A stretch of 64,000 nt of DNA. Source: an uncultured Rikenellaceae bacterium. GTDB lineage: Bacteria > Bacteroidota > Bacteroidia > Bacteroidales > Rikenellaceae. Made by a program: the position numbers and the translations under genes. The stretch is from positions 72,433-136,432 of the forward strand of contig CAJURV010000001.1 in assembly GCA_910588925.1 (NCBI GenBank). The letters are read 5' to 3'. Positions within the stretch are counted from its first letter, which is position 1. Every line of letters begins with the position of its first letter. This document shows, one piece after another, positions 8,479-16,237 of the stretch. The notes beneath the pieces were generated by a model. That model searched no databases. It had not been told where the DNA came from and saw nothing but the letters and a program-made list of their open reading frames with translations.

Positions 8479-9606
8479 GTGCACGACAACACCAACATAA
8501 AGCTACGCGGCGCATACATCGCCACTCCGATGTCCGGAGGCAGAAGGCGCGTCATTCTCCGAAACGCAGACCTCGACGTATCGGAGGGCGAACTCATATA
8601 TCTCATAGGCAAGGTAGGTAGCGGCAAGAGCAGCCTGTTGAAGACTCTCTACGGAGAGGCTCCTCTCGCCCGCGGCAGAGGCATGGTAGCCGGATTCCGT
8701 CTCGACGGGCTTGTCAAAAGCGACATACCCATGCTAAGACGCAAGTTAGGCATGGTGTTTCAGGACTTTCAGCTATTGCAGGACCGCACTGTGTATCAGA
8801 ACATGAGCTTCGTTCTGCGGGCGACTGGCTGGCGCGATCCGGAACATATCCGCCACCGCATAGAAGAGACGCTCGACACTATAGGCTTACGCCACAAGAT
8901 GGGCAGTATGCCCCACCAGCTCTCCGGCGGAGAACAGCAACGCGTAGCCGTCGGACGCGCCTTTCTCAACAGACCGGCCGTCATACTGGCCGACGAGCCC
9001 ACCGGCAATCTCGACCCCGAGAGCGCAACGGAGGTGATGGAGCTGTTCATTAAACTGGCCTCGCGCGGATGCAGCATACTGTTGGCAACGCACAACGTAT
9101 CGCTCATAGAACAATATCCGGCCCGTATCGTACGCATAAACGGCGGAACTCTCGAGGAGGTAGACCATGCCGCGGTATTCGGCACAACGGCCACGGAAAC
9201 ATCCGTTTCGTCATACACTCCCGGGCCACAGACATTCTCCGCACCGCAAACTTTTTCCGCACCGCAGATGTTCATACAGCCGCAACAGACGGTCCCCGAA
9301 CCGTCGTACAGGCCGGCAATCGCCATGCAGGAGCAACAACCAGCACCCGTTCCCATGTTCGTACAGGGAGAACGTTTCGTAGCGGACACACAAGCGGCAT
9401 ATAGCCCAATCGCATCTTCGCAGACCGCCTGTTATAACGACCCGCGGAACCGATTCGGGGAACACGACGAATATACCGCCCAACCCCTTTTCCCCGGAGC
9501 ACGTCACGATTTTTTCACCCCCGCCAGCGAGGCTTCGGAGAGCTATCCCGACAACGGCAACGACTTATGGAGCGGAGAAGAAAAAATAGGCGACGATTAC
9601 ATATAA
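8479..9606 (+). CDS. ftsE: FtsE-like ABC ATPase with long Pro/Gln-rich tail
   Basis: ATPase of the FtsE/LolD/MacB type, most like the Bacteroidetes FtsE that works with FtsX in division and cell-wall hydrolase control. Walker A GKVGSGKS (44-51), Q loop VFQDFQLL (93-100), signature LSGGEQQR (148-155), Walker B VILADEPTGNLD (168-179) and the switch His in ATHN are all intact. FtsE is normally about 220-235 residues. Here about 145 extra residues follow (from about 230), rich in Pro, Gln, Ser and Thr, with repeated PQTFSA and PQMFIQPQQ units. The start is GTG at 8479; the next in-frame ATG (8530) would cut the first strand. No ftsX lies beside it, so assignment to FtsE rather than a relative is by similarity only. 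Confidence 0.85.
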   Translation: MHDNTNIKLRGAYIATPMSGGRRRVILRNADLDVSEGELIYLIGKVGSGKSSLLKTLYGEAPLARGRGMVAGFRLDGLVKSDIPMLRRKLGMVFQDFQLLQDRTVYQNMSFVLRATGWRDPEHIRHRIEETLDTIGLRHKMGSMPHQLSGGEQQRVAVGRAFLNRPAVILADEPTGNLDPESATEVMELFIKLASRGCSILLATHNVSLIEQYPARIVRINGGTLEEVDHAAVFGTTATETSVSSYTPGPQTFSAPQTFSAPQMFIQPQQTVPEPSYRPAIAMQEQQPAPVPMFVQGERFVADTQAAYSPIASSQTACYNDPRNRFGEHDEYTAQPLFPGARHDFFTPASEASESYPDNGNDLWSGEEKIGDDYI

Positions 9607-9622
9607 AAAAGCGTCGGACATA

Positions 9623-9653
9623 TTGTTTTTTCCGATAATTTCGACTATTTTTG
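9623..9653 (+). promoter_or_regulatory. gyrB promoter
   Basis: TTG (9623-9625), 20 bases, then TATTTTTG (9646-9653): a good Bacteroidetes -33/-7 pair. The transcript start would be roughly 80 bases before the gyrB ATG. Confidence 0.65.
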
Positions 9654-9739
9654 TGATTGGAAAAATAGGGACTTGTCGAATTTAACCGATTTTTTCACCG
9701 CCCCTTTTCGACAAGCCTCCAAAAAGCGATTGTTTATAA

Positions 9740-11707
9740 ATGAAATCAGAAGAAAACGAGGTCAAGACAGGCCAAGAGGAGTATTCAGCCAATAGCATAC
9801 AAGTGCTGGAAGGGTTGGAGGCCGTAAGGAAACGCCCCGCCATGTACATAGGCGACATAGGCGTCAAAGGTCTGCACCATTTGGTATACGAGGTGGTCGA
9901 CAACTCCATCGACGAGGCATTGGCCGGCTACTGCACGGATATAGACGTTTTCATAAACGAAGACAACTCCATAACCGTATCGGACAACGGTCGAGGCATA
10001 CCCACCGATTTTCACGAAAAAGAGCAGAAATCGGCGTTGGAGGTGGTACTCACCGTACTGCATGCCGGCGGTAAGTTCGACAAAGATTCATACAAGGTCT
10101 CAGGCGGTCTGCACGGCGTGGGCGTATCGTGCGTCAACGCGTTGTCCACCTCGCTTACGGCCACGGTCAAACGAGGCGGCAAAATACACCGTCAGACATT
10201 CTCTCGCGGCGGCGCCACCTCCGGTGTAGAGATCATAGGCCAGACCGAAGAGACGGGTACCACGATATCGTTCAAGCCGGACGACACCATATTCCACGTG
10301 ACGGAGTACAACTTCGAGACCCTTTCGTCGCGTCTGCGCGAGCTGGCATACCTTAACAAAGGCGTGCACCTCAATATCACCGACTTGCGCGAAAAGGACG
10401 AGAACGGCAACCCTCTGCACGAGGAATACTACTCCGAAGAGGGGCTCAAAGAGTTCGTCGGTTTCCTCGATGAAAACCGCGAAAAGCTGATAGACAACAT
10501 CATATACATCGACAGCGACAAAAGCGGAATACCGGTGGAGATAGCCATGCAATACAACACCAGCTACACCGAGAACGTCCACTCATACGTCAACAACATC
10601 AACACCATAGAAGGCGGTACACACCTCACCGGCTTCCGCAGGGCCCTCACCCGTACGCTCAAGAAGTACGCAGAGGACAGCGGCCAGCTCGCCAAGCTCA
10701 AGATAGACATCAACGGCGACGACTTCCGCGAGGGTCTCACGGCCGTAATATCGGTAAAAGTGGCCGAGCCACAGTTCGAAGGACAGACCAAGACCAAGTT
10801 GGGAAACGACGAGGTGTCTGCGGCTGTGGACCAGACGGTAAGCGCGGCGCTCACCCATTTCCTCGAGGAGAACCCCAAGGACGCCAAACAGATAGTACAA
10901 AAGGTCATAATAGCGGCACAGGCGCGCAATGCGGCACGCAAAGCCCGCGAGATGGTGCAACGCAAAACGGTCCTTTCCGGGTCGGGATTGCCGGGTAAGC
11001 TGGCAGACTGCTCGTCACGCGAGCGCGACAAGGCCGAGATATTCCTCGTCGAAGGGGACTCAGCAGGCGGTTCGGCAAAGCAGGGCCGCGACCGTATATT
11101 CCAGGCGATATTACCCCTGCGAGGCAAGATCCTCAATGTCGAAAAGGCCATGAAACACAAGATCTTCGACAGCGAGGAGATACGCAATATCTTCAACGCG
11201 TTGGGCGTGACCATAGGCACCGAGGAGGACAGCAACGCCGTGAATCTCGACAAGATGCGTTACGGCAAGGTGATAATAATGACCGATGCCGACGTCGACG
11301 GCAGCCACATCGCCACCCTTATCATGACTTTCTTCTTCCGGCACATGATGGACGTCATCAAAAACGGACATCTGTATATCGCCACGCCGCCCCTCTACCT
11401 CGTCAAGAAAGGGGGCAACAGCCAGCGTAACAAAGGCATATATTGCTGGACGGACGAGGAACGACAGAAAGCGCTCGAAGAGATAGGAAACGGTGCCGAA
11501 ACACAACGCTACAAAGGTCTTGGCGAGATGGACCCCGAGCAACTTTGGGAGACCACCATGTGCCCCGACACGCGAATACTCCGACAAGTGACCATAGAGA
11601 GCGCCGCAGAGGCCGACAGGCTCTTTTCGATGCTCATGGGCGACGATGTGCCGCCACGCCGCGAGTTCATCGAACGCCACGCCAAATATGCCAATATAGA
11701 CGCATAA
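9740..11707 (+). CDS. gyrB: DNA gyrase subunit B
   Basis: ATPase subunit of the A2B2 type II topoisomerase that introduces negative supercoils. The GHKL ATPase has EVVDNSIDEA (51-60), DNGRGIP (82-88) and GGLHGVG (122-128). The transducer carries QTKTKLGN. The TOPRIM domain has EGDSAGGSAKQGRD (about 438) and DADVDGSH (about 516) for Mg binding. The C-terminal tail contains QRYKGLGEM. At 655 residues it is the short form without the 165-residue insertion of E. coli GyrB. QTKTKLGN and overall length favour GyrB over ParE. It has its own promoter and a strong terminator and looks monocistronic. Confidence 0.97.
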   Translation: MKSEENEVKTGQEEYSANSIQVLEGLEAVRKRPAMYIGDIGVKGLHHLVYEVVDNSIDEALAGYCTDIDVFINEDNSITVSDNGRGIPTDFHEKEQKSALEVVLTVLHAGGKFDKDSYKVSGGLHGVGVSCVNALSTSLTATVKRGGKIHRQTFSRGGATSGVEIIGQTEETGTTISFKPDDTIFHVTEYNFETLSSRLRELAYLNKGVHLNITDLREKDENGNPLHEEYYSEEGLKEFVGFLDENREKLIDNIIYIDSDKSGIPVEIAMQYNTSYTENVHSYVNNINTIEGGTHLTGFRRALTRTLKKYAEDSGQLAKLKIDINGDDFREGLTAVISVKVAEPQFEGQTKTKLGNDEVSAAVDQTVSAALTHFLEENPKDAKQIVQKVIIAAQARNAARKAREMVQRKTVLSGSGLPGKLADCSSRERDKAEIFLVEGDSAGGSAKQGRDRIFQAILPLRGKILNVEKAMKHKIFDSEEIRNIFNALGVTIGTEEDSNAVNLDKMRYGKVIIMTDADVDGSHIATLIMTFFFRHMMDVIKNGHLYIATPPLYLVKKGGNSQRNKGIYCWTDEERQKALEEIGNGAETQRYKGLGEMDPEQLWETTMCPDTRILRQVTIESAAEADRLFSMLMGDDVPPRREFIERHAKYANIDA

Positions 11708-11713
11708 CACCAC

Positions 11714-11745
11714 ACAGGCACATGGAACGATGTGCCTGTTTTTTA
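11714..11745 (+). terminator. gyrB terminator
   Basis: Perfect 10-base stem ACAGGCACAT (11714-11723) / ATGTGCCTGT (11730-11739), a 6-base loop and a following T tract. It begins 7 bases after the gyrB stop. Confidence 0.9.
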
Positions 11746-11875
11746 TATCGCTTGTAAGCCGAAAGCGCAGAGCTACAGACACCTTTTCGCCACGGCAGAC
11801 CATGTCGAGCCAGGCTTACCGAAAAACGTTTTACAAAGCACTGCTACAATAATCGCAAAGCCCTGTACCCCAGCC

Positions 11876-12361
11876 ATGTCAGAAACTCTGAACATACCAT
11901 CGAACGCATCAAAAGAGACGGTATACGACTCTCTTATAACGCAATTATCGGCACTCATCGCCGCCGAGACCGACCGAACGGCCGCATTAGCCAATGTTAC
12001 GGCTGCACTACACGAGGCCTTGGGGTTCTTCTGGACCGGCTTTTACCTGATAAAGAACGACAGACTAACGCTCAATGTATTTCAAGGCCCCATAGCGTGC
12101 AGTCGCATAGCGTACGGACGCGGCGTGTGCGGTACGGCATGGGCCGAGAAAAGAACGATAAAGGTAGACGACGTCGACGAATTTCCCGGACACATAGCCT
12201 GTTCGTCGCTATCTCGAAGCGAGATAGTGGTGCCGCTGGTGAAAAACGGCAAAGTATTGGGTGTGTTGGACATAGACTCCGACAAGCCGACGATGTTCGA
12301 CGACACCGACCGCGAAAAGCTCGAAAAACTATGCGAAATCATAGTCTGCACATGTTTCTGA
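11876..12361 (+). CDS. msrC: Free methionine-(R)-sulfoxide reductase (GAF domain)
   Basis: Reduces free L-methionine-R-sulfoxide in the cytosol, part of oxidative damage repair. The 161-residue product is one GAF domain with FFWTGFYL, GPIACSRI, GRGVCGTAW and GVLDIDSD. Three cysteines at 75, 85 and 109 show the 10- and 24-residue spacing of the catalytic cysteines in the E. coli enzyme (84, 94, 118), so the active site appears complete. The frame stays open 48 codons upstream of the chosen ATG, but homology begins after 11876 and the upstream part crosses the gyrB terminator. A lipoprotein gene for metal uptake follows 50 bases later. Confidence 0.92.
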   Translation: MSETLNIPSNASKETVYDSLITQLSALIAAETDRTAALANVTAALHEALGFFWTGFYLIKNDRLTLNVFQGPIACSRIAYGRGVCGTAWAEKRTIKVDDVDEFPGHIACSSLSRSEIVVPLVKNGKVLGVLDIDSDKPTMFDDTDREKLEKLCEIIVCTCF

Positions 12362-12411
12362 CGCACAGCGGCTAAAAAAACAGTTACACAACAAAAAACA
12401 CATAAAAAACC

Positions 12412-13278
12412 ATGAAGAAATACATAATCGCCCTTGCCGCCATACTGTCTTTAGGCGGTTGCGACAATATCACCAAGCACGACAAACCTACGATAGCCGT
12501 ATCCATAGAGCCGTTACGTTATTTCGTGGAGAGAATCGCCGGCGACGACTTCGATGTGGTATCCATAATACCCGAGGGCGCCTCGGCAGAAAGCTACGAG
12601 CCCACTCCGCAGAACATGCGCGATGCCATCACTTCCGACCTTTTCTTCTGCATAGGGTTGCTAGACAACGAACGAAACATGATAGAGGCGGCCGAAGCCG
12701 ACACCACGGCACGTGTCATCGAGCTATACAAATCGTGCCTGCTGATGGCCCCCGACGGCCGTTACCTCACGGAGGGCGTCGACTACAGCGACTCGCTCCG
12801 GGGCGTCGATCCGCACGTATGGATCTCGCCGGCCAACGGGTTCCGAATGTCGGAAAAGATAGCCGAAGAGTTATGCCGGCTCAATCCGGATAAAGCCACA
12901 CAATACCGTAAAAACAAGGCTCTGCTCCAGAACGATATAGACCTGCTCTACTTCCTCGCGCTCACCAAAGCTCAGAACAAACGCCTCCCCAAAGCCATAA
13001 TCTACCATCCGGCGCTGACCTATATGGCCGATTGTTGCTTTTTCGAGCAGATAGCTATCGAAAAAGACGGTAAAGAACCATCGGCGGCCTACATCAAGGA
13101 GATAATAGAGATAGGGCGTAAAAACGGCGTAAAAAGAGTTTTTTATCAATCGCAACTGAATCCGGAAAGCGTGAAAACCATAGCCGACGAGATAGGTGCG
13201 ACCCCTACAGAGTTCAACCCGTTGGCTAAAAACTGGTTGCTAAGCCTCAAGACACTTATAGAGCAGATATATGAATAG
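12412..13278 (+). CDS. znuA: Metal ABC transporter substrate-binding lipoprotein (ZnuA-like)
   Basis: Periplasm-facing lipoprotein of the cluster A-I family that captures Zn or Mn for an ABC importer. A lipoprotein signal ends in LSLGGC, with Cys17 as the lipidation site. Likely metal ligands are Glu60 (in SAESYEPTP, where proteobacterial ZnuA has His), His135 in DPHVWISP and His199 in IYHPALTY, plus a late acidic residue. No His-rich loop is present. The gene overlaps znuC by 8 bases. The metal cannot be fixed from sequence; Zn is favoured by the His-rich tail of the partner ATPase. Confidence 0.88.
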   Translation: MKKYIIALAAILSLGGCDNITKHDKPTIAVSIEPLRYFVERIAGDDFDVVSIIPEGASAESYEPTPQNMRDAITSDLFFCIGLLDNERNMIEAAEADTTARVIELYKSCLLMAPDGRYLTEGVDYSDSLRGVDPHVWISPANGFRMSEKIAEELCRLNPDKATQYRKNKALLQNDIDLLYFLALTKAQNKRLPKAIIYHPALTYMADCCFFEQIAIEKDGKEPSAAYIKEIIEIGRKNGVKRVFYQSQLNPESVKTIADEIGATPTEFNPLAKNWLLSLKTLIEQIYE

Positions 13279-14041
13279 CGCGTTGATAAAGCTCGACGGC
13301 GTTTCTGCCGGCTATGACGGAACCATAGTGCTCCGACATGCCGACCTTACTGTAAACGACAGAGATTTCATAGGGGTAATAGGCCCGAACGGAGGCGGCA
13401 AAACCACGCTCGTGAAACTATTGCTCGGACAGATATCCCCTGCCACTGGCACGGTAAAACGCTCGGAAAGACTCGAACGCATAGGCTATCTTCCGCAAGC
13501 CGACTCAACGGACAGGGCTTTCCCGATAACGGTCAAGGAGGTGGTCTTATCCGGCTTACAATCGACCAAAGGGATATTCGGACATTACGGCAAGAAAGAC
13601 CGCCTGAAAGCGGCTGAAATAATGGCCCGTTGCGGAATAAGCCATCTTGCCGACAAACTCGCAGGCGAACTGTCCGGGGGACAACTGCAGAGAGCATTTC
13701 TGTGCAGAGCCCTCGTATCGGCGCCGCAACTACTGATTCTCGACGAACCTAACACATACGTAGACAGCAAGTTCGAAAGCGAATTATACGAACTTCTACG
13801 CGAGCTCAACGAATCAATGGCCATAATCGTAGTCTCCCACGACGTAGGCACCATAGCTTCGTACGTAAAGAGTATCGCGTGCGTCAACGGATGCCTCCAT
13901 TACCACAACTCGAATATCATATCGCAGGAAGATCTGGACAGGTACGAATGCCCAATATTGTTGGTAACACACGGAGATGTCCCTCATACCGTATTGGAGA
14001 CACACAAGCATACGGAACATTGCCGTTGCGGACAAGAATAG
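13271..14041 (+). CDS. znuC: Metal ABC transporter ATPase (ZnuC-like)
   Basis: 256-residue ATPase for metal uptake. Walker A GPNGGGKT (38-45), signature ELSGGQLQR (about 133-141), Walker B LLILDEPNTYVD and switch His in VSHD are intact. The last about 25 residues carry His and Cys (HGDVPH, HKHTEHCRC), a possible metal-binding tail. It overlaps znuA by 8 bases. The expected membrane permease (ZnuB) does not follow: a strong terminator comes 22 bases after the stop, and no permease is found elsewhere in the window. Confidence 0.9.
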   Translation: MNSALIKLDGVSAGYDGTIVLRHADLTVNDRDFIGVIGPNGGGKTTLVKLLLGQISPATGTVKRSERLERIGYLPQADSTDRAFPITVKEVVLSGLQSTKGIFGHYGKKDRLKAAEIMARCGISHLADKLAGELSGGQLQRAFLCRALVSAPQLLILDEPNTYVDSKFESELYELLRELNESMAIIVVSHDVGTIASYVKSIACVNGCLHYHNSNIISQEDLDRYECPILLVTHGDVPHTVLETHKHTEHCRCGQE

Positions 14042-14063
14042 ATATATTTAACAAAGGATGTTC

Positions 14064-14089
14064 AAGGATGGCGATGCCATCCTTTTTTA
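14064..14089 (+). terminator. znuA-znuC terminator
   Basis: Perfect 9-base stem AAGGATGGC (14064-14072) / GCCATCCTT (14076-14084), loop GAT, then a T run. Confidence 0.88.
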
Positions 14090-14266
14090 TTTGCTAATTC
14101 TCACAGAACAGAGAGGAAAAACCCAAAATTAAAACGTTTTAGCAAAAATTCACACTATTCGTTTTACAAGATAATACACTGAAAGCAAACAACATAACAC
14201 ACCAAAATTAAAAGAAATAGACAACAGCTCAACCCTTCGAGAAGACGATAAACCGTACGGACATAC

Positions 14267-14301
14267 AAACTCCTCGCAAATTTTAGATTTACGAGGAGTT
14301 T
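14267..14301 (-). terminator. Possible terminator of the XRE regulator gene
   Basis: Stem AAACTCCTCG (14267-14276) / CGAGGAGTTT (14292-14301) with a 15-base loop, 86 bases past the XRE gene stop. The stem is perfect, but the T tract on the minus strand is weak. Confidence 0.45.
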
Positions 14302-14338
14302 ACTGTTAATCATAAGCCGTTTTATAGGATGTGTTCTG

Positions 14339-14374
14339 TTACAAATGTAATAAATGGTGTTATTTACATTTGTA
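14339..14374. repeat. Inverted pair of TTACAAATGTAA-type sites
   Basis: TTACAAATGTAA (14339-14350) faces TTACATTTGTA (14364-14374). The same core recurs at 14473-14484 (inside the XRE gene) and 15547-15556 (ACATTTGTAA), with looser TTACAAAwwT copies at 15241 and 15261. These may be operators of the adjacent regulator; this is inference from position and symmetry. Confidence 0.45.
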
Positions 14375-14386
14375 CAACAACCACTT

Positions 14387-15184
14387 CTACTGATTATCAA
14401 ACGATTTAAAGGTGCCGTCATCGTATAATAAAACTATCTTTACTATATTAGATGACACTGATTTTGCTGCAATTACATTTGTAACTTCATGCTTTTCTTT
14501 AATATCCGGCATTGCTTCTTCTATGACTGATCCACTAACCGGACTACCTTCAGACACAACTGTTTCAGGTGTTCGAACTGGTTCTTTCATGTCGTCCGAC
14601 ACTGCTCTACTTTTTCTTTCGATGACGTTCGTAACATTGCTTTTTTCAGCATATTGCGTTGGCTCAATATATCCATGAGAATGTCCGTTATCTGCGGATA
14701 GATCCATTGCCACAGGCTTCACGTATCCGGTCTCCTGCAATCTATCCATACCCCGATTCTCAGCTATATTGTCCGGTATGTATTCGGGGCCGTATTCCTC
14801 GTCGTAAAACTCTTCCGGATCCATTATAGAGTCACTCACATCAACCGTTTGACCTACAGCGTAATCACCATGCTTAGGTGCGAAATCGGGGAATAAATTA
14901 CCGTCGCCAATCTCCTTAGAACCGTCGAAATAGTCGGTGACATCCTTTACGGCATCGCTACCGGGAAGCATAACCTCCCTGAACATAGGCCCGTTACCGA
15001 GCAACAACCAGTCGGCGCTTACATCAGGGAATCGCCTTAATAACCGCTCTAAAAAGTCGAATCGCGGCTTATTTCGGCCCGCAAGTATATGGGATATACC
15101 CGAGGGCTGAACACCCATTATTTCGGCAAAACGCTGCGAGGTATAACCTTTGGCGGCCAACAGTTGTTCCAATCGCTCTTTCAT
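14387..15184 (-). CDS. XRE-family helix-turn-helix regulator
   Basis: 265 residues. The N-terminal Cro/CI-type HTH (about 4-65) reads SQRFAEIMGVQPSGISHILAGRNKP, then RFPDVSADWLLLG, as in many Bacteroidetes XRE proteins. A long acidic, disordered middle (about 70-245) follows, containing two copies of VTNVIxxKS (184-192 and 234-242). The protein ends in KIVLLYDDGTFKSFDNQ, a conserved C-terminal motif of this family. The gene lies alone in AT-rich DNA, lower in GC than its neighbours, which may mean foreign origin or simply a regulatory island. Targets are unknown; autoregulation through the nearby palindromes is plausible. Confidence 0.85.
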   Translation of the reverse strand: MKERLEQLLAAKGYTSQRFAEIMGVQPSGISHILAGRNKPRFDFLERLLRRFPDVSADWLLLGNGPMFREVMLPGSDAVKDVTDYFDGSKEIGDGNLFPDFAPKHGDYAVGQTVDVSDSIMDPEEFYDEEYGPEYIPDNIAENRGMDRLQETGYVKPVAMDLSADNGHSHGYIEPTQYAEKSNVTNVIERKSRAVSDDMKEPVRTPETVVSEGSPVSGSVIEEAMPDIKEKHEVTNVIAAKSVSSNIVKIVLLYDDGTFKSFDNQ

Positions 15185-15596
15185 TATATGTAACTAATTG
15201 ATTTAAAACAATTAAAAGAATGTTATCTAAACTTATTTGTTTACAAATATAATAAATATTTTACAAAATGCAACTCGGGTTACAGTTGTATAAAACACAA
15301 AATAATACACCTGCAACATCACTTAAAGTAATAGCAGATATAATGGCCCTAATTAATTGATATATGTGATTTTACATATTTAATTATACTCCACAAACCG
15401 TTGTTTTGGTTATTTTTATCATTCTCATAAAAACCCATATACTCACACGCAAGATAATATTACATAAAACACTGATTAATAATAAATAAAGCTATATCAT
15501 ATAAAGAAAGTATAATTCCCAAAACCCACCAAAAATGTCGTTTTACACATTTGTAACCGATGTTTACATTAGGTTTGTCTTCTGAATAATTCCCAA
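15185..15596. other. AT-rich regulatory gap upstream of the XRE gene
   Basis: About 410 bases with very low GC and no coding frame of note. It contains TTACAAATAT (15241), TTACAAAATG (15261) and ACATTTGTAA (15547-15556), variants of the palindromes near the XRE gene. The XRE promoter must lie here on the minus strand, but I cannot single it out. Confidence 0.5.
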
Positions 15597-15630
15597 TAAA
15601 AAAGCCGGACGGAATTGACTCCGTCCGGCT
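15597..15630 (-). terminator. HIT gene terminator
   Basis: Perfect 11-base stem AGCCGGACGGA (15603-15613) / TCCGTCCGGCT (15620-15630), 6-base loop, with a T run on the minus strand (plus A run 15597-15603). It lies 22 bases past the HIT stop. Confidence 0.88.
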
Positions 15631-15651
15631 ACAAAATATGGATTACAGAAA

Positions 15652-16038
15652 CTACAACCCGACCTTCTCCACAATACGCGAGAAGTGTTCCGGGGTAAAT
15701 TTCAATTTCTCTTTCGAGAAGTCTACATCCCTCTCGCTATTCATAGGGATAAGATGGATATGTGCATGCGGCACCTCCAACCCCATAACCACTACAGCCA
15801 CTTTTTTGCATGAGGTTACACTTTTGAGTCTTTGGGCTATTTTCTTTGCGAACACATTCATGCGAGCGAGTTCGTCGTCTTCGAGATCGAAATAGTAGTC
15901 AACCTCTCGTTTGGGTATGACGAGCGTATGCCCTTCCGAAAGCGGGTTTATATCCAAGAAAGCGAGAAACTCATCGTTCTCCGCAATTTTATAGCAGGGG
16001 ATCTCTCCCGCCACTATCTTACTGAACACAGATGCCAT
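15652..16038 (-). CDS. HIT-family nucleotide hydrolase/transferase
   Basis: 128-residue HIT protein of the HinT/PKCI branch, probably hydrolysing nucleoside phosphoramidates or adenylylated intermediates. The HIT motif HAHIHLIP (His91, His93, His95) is complete, and the N-terminal FSKIVAGEIPCYKI is typical. It is monocistronic, with a strong terminator. The exact substrate is not predictable. Confidence 0.93.
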   Translation of the reverse strand: MASVFSKIVAGEIPCYKIAENDEFLAFLDINPLSEGHTLVIPKREVDYYFDLEDDELARMNVFAKKIAQRLKSVTSCKKVAVVVMGLEVPHAHIHLIPMNSERDVDFSKEKLKFTPEHFSRIVEKVGL

Positions 16039-16237
16039 TTGTATATTACATTTAAATTTTATGAATCATAACAAATTTTCCCACGGGTAACCAAATTTAT
16101 ATCCGGCAGAGAAAGCCGGAACCAAACCGCTGAATGAAATCGAAAAAATTCAAACCTCATCCGCCACTCAACACCGCAAGTTTGAATCACCGGAAACATC
16201 CCCGCCACAGCAGGTTCATTATGTTAAATGAAAAACG

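Larger units (their letters stand above)
14090..14386. other. AT-rich gap between convergent genes
   Basis: About 300 bases, low in GC. It holds a 10-base hairpin at 14267-14301 and an inverted pair TTACAAATGTAA (14339-14350) and TTACATTTGTA (14364-14374) next to the XRE gene stop. An open frame on the minus strand here (14164-14421) overlaps the XRE gene and has no coding character. Confidence 0.5.

Noticed and set aside
14164..14421. 85-codon minus-strand frame downstream of the XRE gene
   Set aside because: Overlaps the XRE 3' end in another frame, crosses a hairpin and has a composition typical of AT-rich non-coding DNA.
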